Shown here: positions 44,194-54,438 of the stretch, in pieces
How the letters are laid out: every line of letters begins with the position of its first letter
Position numbering within the stretch: position 1 is the stretch's first letter
NCBI GenBank assembly: GCA_047630175.1
Contig: JBLHVI010000007.1
Location: 1 to 64,000, forward strand
Reading direction: 5' to 3'
Origin: UBA4582 sp047630175
GTDB taxonomy: Bacteria; Pseudomonadota; Gammaproteobacteria; Pseudomonadales; Azotimanducaceae
Length of the DNA: 64,000 nucleotides
The notes under the pieces: model-generated
The model's database searches: none
Seen by the model: only the letters and a program-made list of their open reading frames with translations
Told to the model about the DNA's origin: nothing
Translations under genes and position numbers: made by a program

Positions 44194-44571
44194 TGCACCC
44201 GGCTCTCATTCACGGCACTGCGGCCAATGTTTTCGACGACGCATTTGTTTGAAACATACTAAGTTCGAAACATAGTGATTTTGGTAAATACCCGAAAGAG
44301 ACCAATGGGCTTTTTTCAACTCATTATGGAACTTTGCTCGACGAGTATTTAGTCAAATTGATATACTGTCGGCCAGAAACAAGCTCGTCTGGCTTTATCA
44401 CATTGATATGTTCGTGCAGCCTCCTTTGGATACAAGGCTTGTTGTTGCAGCTTCTCCCAGCGCATCGACGATGAATTTCAAGTAGTGGGATGATTTTTAA
44501 ACCAGATGGCGCATCGCACAGCCGGTCAAACAGCAGCGATACTCCCTTTCAAATAGTGTTAAGAGTGTTAC
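44194..44571. other. Intergenic region between hpf and ptsN
   Basis: 378 bases with no coding frame of note. It contains an extended -10 candidate (44359-44367) and a 6-bp stem GCCAGA/TCTGGC just downstream of it (about 44373-44394). ptsN therefore probably has its own promoter here, unlike in Escherichia coli, where the hpf-ptsN gap is short. Confidence 0.5.
44359..44367 (+). promoter_or_regulatory. Extended -10 element upstream of ptsN
   Basis: TG-A-TATACT, an extended -10, about 205 bases ahead of the ptsN GTG. No matching -35. Predicted start near 44374, at the foot of the GCCAGA/TCTGGC stem. Confidence 0.4.
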
Positions 44572-45057
44572 GTGAATATTGAATCCATACTAAGTCTCGA
44601 CAGGACCTACGCTAACATTCAGGTGGGCAGCAAAAAAAGGGCGCTAGAAGAGGTTGCGCGTCTAATCGCCCTAAGTAACCTCGAACTCGACCCCGAAGAG
44701 ATATACAACAGCCTCATTGCCAGAGAAAAGCTCGGCACCACCGCCATTGGCGAGGGTATCGCCATTCCCCATTGTAGACTTGGTGGATGTAACGAAATCA
44801 TAGGCGCATTGTTTTCCTTACGTGAGCCCATAGACTTTCAAGCTTTTGACAACAAGCCTGTCAATGTGTTGTTTGTCATTCTTGTGCCACCTGAGGAAGT
44901 CGACGACCACCTGCAGGCTTTGGGTCTCTTGGCCAGCCGCTTCGAGCTGCCACATTACCGTCATGCATTAAGCTCAGCAGCCGATGATCAGGCACTTTTT
45001 GCGCACGCCATCGCGCCACCAGTTGATAACATCACTGCGGTACAGGGACACTCGTGA
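44572..45057 (+). CDS. ptsN: Nitrogen PTS protein EIIA-Ntr (PtsN)
   Basis: Phosphoryl acceptor of the regulatory nitrogen PTS. 161 residues from GTG 44572. The phosphorylated His is in GTTAIGEGIAIPHCRLGG, and the PTS EIIA type-2 fold shows EEIYNSLIAREKLG and PVNVLFVILVPPEEVDDHLQAL. Overlaps rapZ by four bases. Confidence 0.97.
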   Translation: MNIESILSLDRTYANIQVGSKKRALEEVARLIALSNLELDPEEIYNSLIAREKLGTTAIGEGIAIPHCRLGGCNEIIGALFSLREPIDFQAFDNKPVNVLFVILVPPEEVDDHLQALGLLASRFELPHYRHALSSAADDQALFAHAIAPPVDNITAVQGHS

Positions 45058-45935
45058 TATCTCTGATAATCATCAGCGGCCGCTCTGGGTCTGGCAAAAG
45101 TACTGCCCTGCATGTGCTCGAAGACATGGGGTACTACTGCATAGACAATCTGCCGGTAAGCCTGCTGGAGCAATTGATGTTGCGCTTAGCTCGCGACAAC
45201 CAAGATCTAAATGTAGCTGTTAGTATTGACGCCCGTAATATCGCCGCGGACCTCATGCTGTTTCCAGATATCATGGAGACTATTGACCCTAAGGCGGTAT
45301 CCACCAAAATAGTATATCTCGACGCCGCTAGCCCAGCGCTGGTTCGACGTTTCAGCGAAACACGGCGTAAGCACCCGCTGTCTGGTAAAGCCCTAGACCT
45401 GCGTGAAGCCCTTGATTTAGAAACCCACTTACTTGATCCTATTTCGGCGATGGCTGACTTGGCGATAGATACCACCAGTTTAACAATACATGAACTACGT
45501 GACTTGGTTCGGCATCGGGTAACGGGTAACCGCCATGAGTTCGCGCTGCTGTTTTTGTCCTTTGCTTACAAGAACGGCGTTCCCGTCGATGCAGACCTAG
45601 TGTTTGACGTACGCTGCTTACCGAACCCTCATTGGATTACAGGGCTTCGCTCGCAGACGGGCCTTGACCAGCCAGTTCAGGCCTTTCTGGAATCTCACAC
45701 GGAGGTGGTCAGCATGTTTAGTGACATTCGTGGCTTTCTAGACACCTGGCTGACACGTTTTGAGGCGAACAATCGCAGCTATATGACTGTCGCCATCGGT
45801 TGTACTGGTGGACAGCATCGTTCGGTCTATTTGAGCGAGCAGTTAATGCAGTATTTTTCACCGAAATGGAAAAATGTGCAGATACGCCACAGGGAATTAA
45901 GTAAGATCTCGGGCAGCTCGTCCAATCAAGCTTGA
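45054..45935 (+). CDS. rapZ: RNase adapter / nucleotide-binding protein RapZ
   Basis: P-loop protein that in Escherichia coli guides RNase E to the sRNA GlmZ and so tunes GlmS and envelope precursors. 293 residues. Walker A SGRSGSGKSTALHVLEDMGYYCIDNLP, and the C-terminal domain with AIGCTGGQHRSVYLSEQL and RFEANNRSYMTVAIGC. Part of ptsN-rapZ-ptsO. Confidence 0.97.
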   Translation: MISLIIISGRSGSGKSTALHVLEDMGYYCIDNLPVSLLEQLMLRLARDNQDLNVAVSIDARNIAADLMLFPDIMETIDPKAVSTKIVYLDAASPALVRRFSETRRKHPLSGKALDLREALDLETHLLDPISAMADLAIDTTSLTIHELRDLVRHRVTGNRHEFALLFLSFAYKNGVPVDADLVFDVRCLPNPHWITGLRSQTGLDQPVQAFLESHTEVVSMFSDIRGFLDTWLTRFEANNRSYMTVAIGCTGGQHRSVYLSEQLMQYFSPKWKNVQIRHRELSKISGSSSNQA

Positions 45936-45950
45936 TCGAGGACTTATCAA

Positions 45951-46220
45951 GTGATTGAACGCGAGGCTAAGATTCAAAATAAACTCGGACTACATGCCCG
46001 CGCAGCCTCGAAGTTTGTCAGTCTATCTCAAAGATTTGCAGCGACTGTCACTGTCAGCAATGGCGCACAAAGTGCCAACGGCAAAAGTATTATGTCGATG
46101 ATGATCCTGCAAGCGACTTGCGGCACAACCATCAGTATCAGCACTGAAGGCGAAGACGAACAACAAGCTATTGAACAAATTATCGCCTTGATCGACAACC
46201 GTTTCGAGGAAGCAGAGTAA
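45951..46220 (+). CDS. ptsO: HPr-like phosphocarrier NPr (PtsO)
   Basis: Phosphocarrier between EI-Ntr (PtsP) and PtsN. 89 residues from GTG 45951. The phospho-His is in KLGLHARAASKF and the regulatory-Ser region in SIMSMMILQATCGTTISI. Fifteen bases after rapZ. Confidence 0.97.
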   Translation: MIEREAKIQNKLGLHARAASKFVSLSQRFAATVTVSNGAQSANGKSIMSMMILQATCGTTISISTEGEDEQQAIEQIIALIDNRFEEAE

Positions 46221-46233
46221 GTGTAAAAAAACT

Positions 46234-47592
46234 ATGCAAGATTCTATCGAAACAAGACTTCCAACGCCCAGGGAAACCCTGAGTGACTTGTTCGAATCTG
46301 GCACCTATAACCAGATCAAGAATTTACTCGATTCCCTAAAACCCGCCGACATTGCCGCCTTACTCGAGTCATCACCTCCGAAAGAACGCACCATTATCTG
46401 GAACCTCATTCCGGACTTAGAAAAAAGTGAGATTCTCCAAGAGGTCGATCCTGACGTTATACCGGACCTGTTAGCCGACAAGTCTGCGGAAGAGTTGCTG
46501 CCCGTTCTGGAGCAAATAGTTTCAGACGATGACCTGACGGATATTTTGCAGCATTTACCTGACGCAATTACTTATCAGGTGCTGCAGTCCATGGACTATC
46601 AGGACAGGGCACGGGTCGAGAATCTGCTTTCCTATCCTGAAGATACCGCAGGCGGCCTGATGAACACGGACACGATCAGTGTTCGCCCGCGGGTGACTTT
46701 AGATGTGGTCATGCGCTATCTGCGTCGGCACACAGAACTGCCTCCCATGACCGACAACATCGTCGTTGTTAACAGCAACGACGAGTACGTTGGCCTATTG
46801 CCCATTAGTACGTTGCTTGTTTCAGACCCCAACATGACGGTCAGGGAAATGATGGTGACCGATGTGGAGCCCATACAAGCCTATACGCATCGCTCCGAAG
46901 TCGCCGCAAGCTTCCAGCGCTATGATCTAGTCTCTGCTCCTGTTGTTGGACCTACTGGAAATCTACTCGGTCGAATTACCATTGATGATGTGGTTGATGT
47001 GATCATCGATGAAGCCGACCACTCCCTAATGGGCATGGCCGGCTTAACCGAAGACGAAGATACCTTCGCGCCGATACTCAAGACAGCACGCAGCCGCGCG
47101 GTCTGGCTGGGAGCAAATCTGATGACAGCCTTCCTGGCCTCGTCTGTGATCAACCTGTTCGAAGCGACTATAGCAAAGGTGGTGGCACTGGCCGTACTAA
47201 TGCCCATTGTCGCGAGCATGGGAGGTGTAGCCGGCAGCCAGACGCTCACACTCGTCATTCGCAGCATGGCCCAGGGGCAACTGGTTGAGAGCAATACGCG
47301 CTGGCTAGTCAATAGAGAACTCGCCGTTGGAGCACTGAATGGTATACTCTGGGCTGTTATCGTCGCGATAGCCGCGTCTGCTGTCTTTGGCGATTACATG
47401 CTCGGTTTAATTATTGCCATCGCTTTAGCTATCAACCTAGTGGTTGCGGCATTGGCAGGTGCCCTGTTACCCGGTGTTCTTAAAAAGCTTGGTATCGACC
47501 CTGCAATTGCTGGTAGCGTGGTGCTAACAACCATCACCGACGTAGTGGGCTTTATGTCATTCCTTGGGCTCGCAACGCTGTTTTATTCCTGA
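46234..47592 (+). CDS. mgtE: Magnesium transporter MgtE
   Basis: Mg2+-gated channel of the inner membrane. 452 residues: N-terminal MgtE_N domain with DIAALLESSPPKERTIIWNLI, two CBS domains (MNTDTISVRPRVTLDVV; MMVTDVEPIQAYTHRSEVAASF), then a five-helix pore with MPIVASMGGVAGSQTLTLVIRSMA, where the pore Asp and Gly residues lie. Thirteen bases after ptsO, so likely in the operon. Confidence 0.97.
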   Translation: MQDSIETRLPTPRETLSDLFESGTYNQIKNLLDSLKPADIAALLESSPPKERTIIWNLIPDLEKSEILQEVDPDVIPDLLADKSAEELLPVLEQIVSDDDLTDILQHLPDAITYQVLQSMDYQDRARVENLLSYPEDTAGGLMNTDTISVRPRVTLDVVMRYLRRHTELPPMTDNIVVVNSNDEYVGLLPISTLLVSDPNMTVREMMVTDVEPIQAYTHRSEVAASFQRYDLVSAPVVGPTGNLLGRITIDDVVDVIIDEADHSLMGMAGLTEDEDTFAPILKTARSRAVWLGANLMTAFLASSVINLFEATIAKVVALAVLMPIVASMGGVAGSQTLTLVIRSMAQGQLVESNTRWLVNRELAVGALNGILWAVIVAIAASAVFGDYMLGLIIAIALAINLVVAALAGALLPGVLKKLGIDPAIAGSVVLTTITDVVGFMSFLGLATLFYS

Positions 47593-47677
47593 AGTAAATA
47601 GCACACTGCGCTGGTCATTGCCTTCAACGGGCCTCTAAACAAACTTTAAAAAATCCCTTTACCCAAGACTTAGCCTC

Positions 47678-48250
47678 ATGAACGACAAGACAATAAACAA
47701 CGACGAACGAGCCGATAACGATCTAATTGAAGATCAGTACGACGGCCCCAGTAAATCTCAGCGCAAGCGGGACATGCATGCACTGCGTGACCTAGGCGAA
47801 CGACTGACAGAGTTACCAGAGGCTCACGTCAAGGAACTGCTGTCGCCAGAATTAATGGATATTTTACTGGCTTGCAAGAAAATCACCAAAGGCAATGCCC
47901 GTAAACGCCAGATTCAATATCTGGGAAAACGCCTGCGTCAAATAGACACAGATAAACTACAGGCGCTTATCGATCGCTTTGATGCCAGCACACAAGATCA
48001 TGCAAATCAGTTTCACAGACTGGAACGCTGGCGTGAACGACTTATTAATCAGGATGCAACCGCACTAGAAGAGATCCTCGAATTAATCCCCGAAATTGAC
48101 AGACAGCATCTGCGCCAACTGACGCGACTAGCAATCAGTGAGCGAGATCAACAAAAGCAACCCCCGGTGCAATTTCGTAAACTCTTCCAGTATTTGAAAT
48201 CCTTCGAGAATACCGGTGATCGTGAGGAATTAGGGCCATTGATCTCATAA
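47678..48250 (+). CDS. darP: Ribosome-associated protein DarP (YjgA, DUF615)
   Basis: Late 50S assembly factor. 190 residues. SKSQRKRDMHALRDLGERLTELPEAHV is the diagnostic N-terminus, followed by helical ILLACKKITKGNARKRQIQYLGKRLR. In related genomes it adjoins tldD/pmbA; here it converges with yhdP eight bases away. Confidence 0.95.
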   Translation: MNDKTINNDERADNDLIEDQYDGPSKSQRKRDMHALRDLGERLTELPEAHVKELLSPELMDILLACKKITKGNARKRQIQYLGKRLRQIDTDKLQALIDRFDASTQDHANQFHRLERWRERLINQDATALEEILELIPEIDRQHLRQLTRLAISERDQQKQPPVQFRKLFQYLKSFENTGDREELGPLIS

Positions 48251-48258
48251 TTTTTATG

Positions 48259-51200
48259 TCATTCGGAGCTTAGGTCAATGCTCTTCGGCTCAGACACTGC
48301 AGGCTTGTTGGGGACTGGCACCAATGTCGGCGCTAAAGTCGGCGTAACGATGGGCTCGGCTTCCGCCGGATCTCGAACGGAGTCACTGAAAATCGAAACA
48401 AACTCGATAATAGGCTCATCCATCGTCCCAGAGACCTTGTACTTAGCGCTGGCAAGCTGATCAATCTGACTCTCAAACATTTTCTGGGCGAGTAATACAC
48501 CCGCACCCAATAGCGGGTTCGTCAGCGCGGAATACGCCGCATACCAAGGAAGGTTCCGACTCACCGGCAAGGTTACAATTAGGTCGTTATCGAGCGCGTT
48601 CTTTTCGAGATCAATACGCCCACCCACCCGGAAAATACCACCAGAGCCGGTAATGACAATAGGCTCTATCACATCAACGCTACCTTGATTAAAACGGCTG
48701 CTACCCTTAATAGTTTTAAACGAAAAACCCTCGTCAACGATGTCTGAAAAGTCGAATCTGAAACGATTGGCTAGCGATGCAAAATCAAAGATACCCAGCA
48801 GCTTCAACGCGCCAGCGCCCGATTCAGCCTGAACAAATCGGCCTTCTTTTGCATCAAGTCGCAGATCACCAGACACTGTATTTAGAGCAATCATGGCGGG
48901 CGACCCTGGCCACTGTAAATCTGTGTGAAAAGTAAAATTTTTGCCTTCGATGCTAGCTGCATAACCCCAAGATGTCAGCGCCGGACCTAATTGCGGCACT
49001 TTGACAACACCCGAAAACTGACTCGAATGATTACCTTGAGCCACTGACCAACCGATTTTCGACCCAGCCTCAATTTCTATATTTTTTACCCAAGCACTGA
49101 GATCCGACACCGAACCACCCGCGGCAGTTGGGCGAAACTTGAAGGTCCAGCGCCCGTAATCTTCGTCACCGACGGTGAGTCGCTTAACACTGAAGTCGAC
49201 TGCCGGCAACTCGCGAGGGTCGATGTCTTGCATAGGGTCTGCATCTGCAGCCCCTGCCTCCAGCGCCATATAATCCAACCTGGCAATCAGCAGCTCATCG
49301 TCCTGATCCGGTACGGTTAGCAGACCGCCTAGTAGCGCGTTCGTCAGCTCGACACGCCAAGCGTCGTCCAGCCGACTAATGCGCATATCGATATCGTTGA
49401 GTTCCATGCCCTCAGCCCGCAAAAGGTTTGCATGGATGGCTACATAGTCGAGGCGCTCCCTAAGTTCTGAGGATAAGGAGTCCTGCGTAGCATTCTCTAA
49501 ATCACTACTGAGTCTTAACCAACGCCCATAGTCAACCTTCTCCATTTCGCCGGTCACGCGAAGCGCGTCGAAGGTGACCGCGCCTAAGGGCTTCGGACCA
49601 AAATGCAGCCTACCACCCACAAGCTTATCGTCACGGATCTTAATCAGACCCTTGACCTGATTATCTAGCTGTACCCCTACCTCATAACCGTCATCATAAA
49701 AAGTTTGCTGGTAACTAAATGTCACCGTTTCATCCCTCGACTTTTCCATCGGCGGCGGCAGATGTACCGACACACCCTGTAAATCAGAGCGTACCTCAAC
49801 GGTCAGACTGGACTGACTATCGCCCGCGGGAACATGAACGAGTGACTCGTAATTCAACTTACCCTCGGTCCTTGAGAGCAGCGCTTGCCCTGACCAATCA
49901 TACAAATCTTGTGTCGAAACACTCCCACGAGTAGTGATACGAATCTCATCGACATCGCCCTGTTGATTCTTCCTCGAGGCTATCGAGCTAACAACCGGCT
50001 CACCAAAAATCATAGCGGTAAACGGCTCGGCGCTGAGACCTTGGCGAGATTCATATCGAATTTGGCCGTTGATGTCCTCGATATCGAGGTTAACGTTCTG
50101 CATCACCAAATCCCCACCAGTCAGATCGATTGAAGCATCGACACCAATAGGCTCACCGGTTCGCGTGCCTATTGGCACATCTAATTGCAGATTACCTGAC
50201 ATACTCCCTTGGGCGCGCCAAGATTGAGCCATCTGCCGGGTTAAATCGCTGATAGGGGTTTCATTTAAAAGGCGAATACCTTGACCCAATTCGCCTTCGA
50301 TTGCTGTACCAATAAATATTGAATCGACATTGCCTTCTAAAGAAATTGGCACATTCAGAGACACTTGCTGCAGGCTATTTCCTAGCAGTTGACCCCTGCC
50401 ACCTACAGAAGTGACGCTTGCGTTGTTGATATAAACCACTGCATCGACATTTTCCAGCACGGGCCAAGAAGAGTCGTAATTAAGCTCTGCGCCAACAACG
50501 TCGAAGTACAATTCATGCACTTTTTGTATCTTCGGCGCATCCCTGAACAGGGTGCCGTGAAACACCATGCCGATTTGTCCTGCGCTTCCTTTGTTGATGG
50601 CACCGTCCAGCCATTCAAGCAGGTTTGGATTCAGAAAGTCTGGCAAGTATCGATTTGCATCCCGTAAGTTTGCATTCCGCACCCCCACTTCCAGACCCCA
50701 CGTATAGTCATCTCGGCTTGCTGGAAGCCGCAGTTGAACCCGACCACCTCCAACCATATCCGCCTGTCTTACGCGCAGCAAGCTACTCTCGACGAGCACC
50801 GCATCCGGTGTAACTTCATACCGCAATTGCCCATGTGCGGTATCAAAGGACCACGGCGCCGGGAACATAGATTTGAAATCAAGCGTGAACGGCTGGGTGT
50901 TGTACAGATTCAGATAGCCGCCCCCACGCCCTAGCGACGCCACCCCATCGAGACGACTGATACCTGGTAGCGCTTTGTAAGCAGATAGTTGTAAATTCTG
51001 GATTTGCGCAACCAGATGCGGCTTCGGTGATGTTGCCAGATCTTCAATGACTAGATAAACATCTTCCAACCTACCTCGGGGCTGCAAACCTATCAGCATT
51101 TCCTCGGCGGCTTCAGGCAGCAAAGCAACCCGCTGAGTAAGGCTCGTCAGACCCTGTACTATAGTGGCTATCGATATGTCAGGCGAATAAACCACTAAAT

Positions 51201-52239
51201 CCACAGCATTTTCGCGCTGCTTGAGTATCACTGACGATTCATCAAGCACCCACGATTCGCTGCCCAACATCATCGACAAAGTATTAAAGTACAATTGGAC
51301 TTCGTTGTCACCAAGACCCACTATCACAAACTCGCTGCGCAAATTTGACAGCAGCTCGACTGATTGACCTTGTCGCTGGCCTACCAACGCATCACTGACT
51401 GTCGAGCCAATAAGTTCAAATGCTCCATGATGAAACTCTAGCCAGAACTCACCGCTGAATCCCATTTTTGTAAGCTGGGTATCTGCAATGAAAAGGTTCG
51501 GCAGCAAATCAATCATCTCAAGATTCGGTAACTGTAAATACAGGCTCGCACTAAATGCCTCTTGGTCTCGCGGGTCACCCGCATACTTGCCTAACAACTG
51601 AATACTGTCTGTGTAGGGCTTGTCACCGAAACGCTCAACTAACAGAGGCAACGACATAGAATGAACATCACCATCAGCCACTAGTTCGAATTCTTGGTCA
51701 ACCTGACTACGAATCTGGTAATGCGCTTGCAGACCAACGACATCAATATCAACCTGCGTCAACTCGACAGACTTCAAATGCGGCACCGACGCCAGCAACG
51801 GCTCAAGGTTCAAGCTATTCTCTCGTGCTGGCAAGCCGTCAATGGCCCATACACCCTCAGCATTTTGCCGAAGACGAAAGCTTAATCGATCAATGGCGAG
51901 CTCACTGATCACTAAATCTGACTCAACTAAACTAAGAACCGAATTAATACATACCGACATGCGGTCAAACGTAATGCCACGATCCGTAGCCGTGCCTATG
52001 CTGAAACCGTTGATAATAATGCGGGGGTCCAGATACGACCAGTCACCTTGCAGGCTCGATATATGAACAGGCATCTGCAACACTGACGACAGCCGCGCTT
52101 CAATGGTGTCTCGAAAAATATCTACTTGGCTGATAACCAGACGGCCGATGGAAACATAAGCCGCCAGCAGCAGCAATACCAACAGGACGGTCGCCTCGAC
52201 AAGATTGACAAAAACGCGGCGGGAGCTAGTTTTGATCAT
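48259..52239 (-). CDS. yhdP: AsmA-like protein YhdP, probable phospholipid transporter to the outer membrane
   Basis: Very large (1326 residues) bitopic protein. YhdP, TamB and YdbH in Escherichia coli carry phospholipids to the outer membrane. One N-terminal helix (VNLVEATVLLVLLLLAAYVSIGRLV), then long beta-rich repeats of the DUF3971 region and the C-terminal AsmA-type domain (GSFRFNQGSVDVIEPIVITGSGG-like segment). The length and position after rng are those of YhdP. The extreme C-terminus is proline-rich. Confidence 0.93.
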   Translation of the reverse strand: MIKTSSRRVFVNLVEATVLLVLLLLAAYVSIGRLVISQVDIFRDTIEARLSSVLQMPVHISSLQGDWSYLDPRIIINGFSIGTATDRGITFDRMSVCINSVLSLVESDLVISELAIDRLSFRLRQNAEGVWAIDGLPARENSLNLEPLLASVPHLKSVELTQVDIDVVGLQAHYQIRSQVDQEFELVADGDVHSMSLPLLVERFGDKPYTDSIQLLGKYAGDPRDQEAFSASLYLQLPNLEMIDLLPNLFIADTQLTKMGFSGEFWLEFHHGAFELIGSTVSDALVGQRQGQSVELLSNLRSEFVIVGLGDNEVQLYFNTLSMMLGSESWVLDESSVILKQRENAVDLVVYSPDISIATIVQGLTSLTQRVALLPEAAEEMLIGLQPRGRLEDVYLVIEDLATSPKPHLVAQIQNLQLSAYKALPGISRLDGVASLGRGGGYLNLYNTQPFTLDFKSMFPAPWSFDTAHGQLRYEVTPDAVLVESSLLRVRQADMVGGGRVQLRLPASRDDYTWGLEVGVRNANLRDANRYLPDFLNPNLLEWLDGAINKGSAGQIGMVFHGTLFRDAPKIQKVHELYFDVVGAELNYDSSWPVLENVDAVVYINNASVTSVGGRGQLLGNSLQQVSLNVPISLEGNVDSIFIGTAIEGELGQGIRLLNETPISDLTRQMAQSWRAQGSMSGNLQLDVPIGTRTGEPIGVDASIDLTGGDLVMQNVNLDIEDINGQIRYESRQGLSAEPFTAMIFGEPVVSSIASRKNQQGDVDEIRITTRGSVSTQDLYDWSGQALLSRTEGKLNYESLVHVPAGDSQSSLTVEVRSDLQGVSVHLPPPMEKSRDETVTFSYQQTFYDDGYEVGVQLDNQVKGLIKIRDDKLVGGRLHFGPKPLGAVTFDALRVTGEMEKVDYGRWLRLSSDLENATQDSLSSELRERLDYVAIHANLLRAEGMELNDIDMRISRLDDAWRVELTNALLGGLLTVPDQDDELLIARLDYMALEAGAADADPMQDIDPRELPAVDFSVKRLTVGDEDYGRWTFKFRPTAAGGSVSDLSAWVKNIEIEAGSKIGWSVAQGNHSSQFSGVVKVPQLGPALTSWGYAASIEGKNFTFHTDLQWPGSPAMIALNTVSGDLRLDAKEGRFVQAESGAGALKLLGIFDFASLANRFRFDFSDIVDEGFSFKTIKGSSRFNQGSVDVIEPIVITGSGGIFRVGGRIDLEKNALDNDLIVTLPVSRNLPWYAAYSALTNPLLGAGVLLAQKMFESQIDQLASAKYKVSGTMDEPIIEFVSIFSDSVRDPAEAEPIVTPTLAPTLVPVPNKPAVSEPKSIDLSSE

Positions 52240-52245
52240 GAAACG

Positions 52246-53733
52246 CTAGCCATGCAGCGGCACCACAACATCAAATTGCTCCTGAGTGTAACTCGTCTCA
52301 ACCTGCAGTCTTATGGTACACGCGAGCGTCTGAGACAAGTCTGCGACACTAACAGCATCCTCATCAAGTAGACGATCAATCACTGGCTGCGATGCCATAA
52401 TAAGACAACCATTACCGGTAAATTTCAGCGCTTTGCGCTGGATTTCACGATAAATTTCTAGGCATACCGTTTCTGTCGTCTTTATATAGCCCTTTCCATC
52501 GCAGGCATTGCAAGGCTCGCACAACACCTTGAGCAGACTTTCGTGAGTCCGTTTGCGTGTCATTTCAACCAAACCCAAATCCGATATTTCAGAAATATTC
52601 CATTTCACCCGATCTGACTGCTGACCTTTTTCTAGGGTTCTCAATACCTGCCGTTTGTGCTCCTCATCGACCATATCAACAAAATCGATAATTACTATAC
52701 CGCCAATATTGCGCAACTTGAGCTGGCGCGGCAATACCGCTGCCGCTTCTAAGTTTATGCGATAGAAGGTTTCTTCAAGATCTTTGCGGCCGACAAATGC
52801 GCCAGTGTTGACGTCAACGGTCGTCATCGCCTCGGTTTGATCGATCACCAGGTAACCACCGGACTTCATCGGCACACTACGATTGAGGGCGGTGATGATC
52901 TGGTCTTCTAGATTATGAGCATCAAACAAAGGCACTTTCAAAGAAACAAGCTTCAGGCAACCGAGCTTCTCAGGAATAAAATCAACCAAAAAACGCTCGA
53001 TCGCATGAAACACGTCCTGATTGTCCACCAGAATACTTGCAGTATCTCGATTGATAATGTCACGCATGGCACGCAAGTGAATAGGCAAGTCCTCATAAAC
53101 TGTCGACGCCGCCGGCATGGCACGCGCGTCATCGTCAATCACCCGCCAGCGTTTGCGCAACAACTCTGCATCTCTTTGAATCTCCGCTTCGGTCGCCTGC
53201 TCAGAGGCGGTACGGACGATGAACCCGTCCGTCTCAGCGCCTGGATGAATCTTTGACATAATAGCCTGCAGGCGACTGCGACTCTCTGCGTCTTCGATAC
53301 GTTGCGATATGCCAATATGCTTACTGCGCGGGGTATAAACTAAAAAGCGTGAAGCAATCGAGATACTTGTCGTCGCACGCGCGCCCTTGGTACTAATAGG
53401 CTCCTTGGTCACTTGCACGAGCATTTCCTGCCCCTCGCGAACCACTTGCTGGATCGGCGGGTATTTCGCATCCGGATCAAAGTCGCCATTAACGTATTTA
53501 AACTGCGAATCAACCAAATCGGTGATGTGCATGAACGCTGCGCGTGGCTGGCCAATATCGACAAAAGCGCTCTGCATACCAGGCAGCACACGCACCACCT
53601 TGCCCTTGTAAATGTTGCCCACGGTGACCCGCGTGTGCGAGCGCTCAATAAAAATCTCTTGCAGTAAGCCAACTTCAACCAGCGCTACCCGAGTCTCTAG
53701 CGGCGACACACTAATAATGATCTCTTCAGCCAT
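52246..53733 (-). CDS. rng: Ribonuclease G
   Basis: RNase E/G family endonuclease acting in 16S 5' maturation and mRNA decay. 495 residues. The S1 domain GNIYKGKVVRVLPGMQSAFVDIG, the 5'-sensor/DNase-like region, catalytic Asp residues in MTTVDVNTGAFVGRKDLEETF and IVIIDFVDMVDEEH, and a zinc-link-like CEPCNACDGKG. Overlaps maf by eight bases. Confidence 0.97.
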   Translation of the reverse strand: MAEEIIISVSPLETRVALVEVGLLQEIFIERSHTRVTVGNIYKGKVVRVLPGMQSAFVDIGQPRAAFMHITDLVDSQFKYVNGDFDPDAKYPPIQQVVREGQEMLVQVTKEPISTKGARATTSISIASRFLVYTPRSKHIGISQRIEDAESRSRLQAIMSKIHPGAETDGFIVRTASEQATEAEIQRDAELLRKRWRVIDDDARAMPAASTVYEDLPIHLRAMRDIINRDTASILVDNQDVFHAIERFLVDFIPEKLGCLKLVSLKVPLFDAHNLEDQIITALNRSVPMKSGGYLVIDQTEAMTTVDVNTGAFVGRKDLEETFYRINLEAAAVLPRQLKLRNIGGIVIIDFVDMVDEEHKRQVLRTLEKGQQSDRVKWNISEISDLGLVEMTRKRTHESLLKVLCEPCNACDGKGYIKTTETVCLEIYREIQRKALKFTGNGCLIMASQPVIDRLLDEDAVSVADLSQTLACTIRLQVETSYTQEQFDVVVPLHG

Positions 53734-54364
53734 GCTGAGTGCTTTCCCTTAGGGCAGGTGTTTGTGGTGCCAGACAATCAATTCCAAAGCGCGCCAGTCC
53801 AGCAGCAGTTTCTCGCAAAGGCAAACCAGCGACATTACTAGCACTGCCCGTAATGGAGGTGACAAAAATAGCGCCGAGCCCCTGAATACCATAACTTCCA
53901 GACTTGTCCCGAGGCTCGCCACAAAGCCAATAACGCTCGGCATCGTTGCGCGTGAGAACACCAAAAGTAACCTGCGTTTCAACGCTAAAATCTTCCTGCT
54001 GGGCACTTGCGGGGCAAGCCAGCGTGACTGACGTCAGCACTCGATGGGTTCTATTCGACAACCGCAGCAACATTTCTATACCAGCCGTTTCACTCACGGG
54101 CTTGCCAAGTATTTCGCCATCGAGCACCACGATTGTATCAGCACACAAAACCACCAGATCTGAGTTCGCACGGTCAGCAGGATTCAATACAGCGAACGCG
54201 CTACTCGCCTTTTCGTTTGACATGCGTTGCACATAATTTTCAGCACGCTCGTTCGCCATTGGTGTCTCATCAATGTCGGGTGTAATGACACGAAAACTGA
54301 GATTTATTTGACGTAATAATTGGGACCGGCGCGGTGACGCGGAGGCCAAGACAAGCTCTACCAT
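53726..54364 (-). CDS. maf: Maf-type nucleotide pyrophosphatase (YhdE type)
   Basis: House-cleaning NTP pyrophosphatase, dTTP/UTP specific in the YhdE branch. 212 residues. LASASPRRSQLLRQINL is the Maf signature, CADTIVVLDGEILGKPVSE the catalytic Asp motif, and SGSYGIQGLGAIFVTSITGSASNVAGLP the nucleotide loop. Located between mreD and rng as usual. Confidence 0.95.
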   Translation of the reverse strand: MVELVLASASPRRSQLLRQINLSFRVITPDIDETPMANERAENYVQRMSNEKASSAFAVLNPADRANSDLVVLCADTIVVLDGEILGKPVSETAGIEMLLRLSNRTHRVLTSVTLACPASAQQEDFSVETQVTFGVLTRNDAERYWLCGEPRDKSGSYGIQGLGAIFVTSITGSASNVAGLPLRETAAGLARFGIDCLAPQTPALRESTQHG

Positions 54365-54438
54365 AGTTTTTCCTGAGAATTTTTACTGGCTACCGACTTA
54401 GCCGCAAATCTACTTCGATAACCTCGGTTTGTTCCGAT

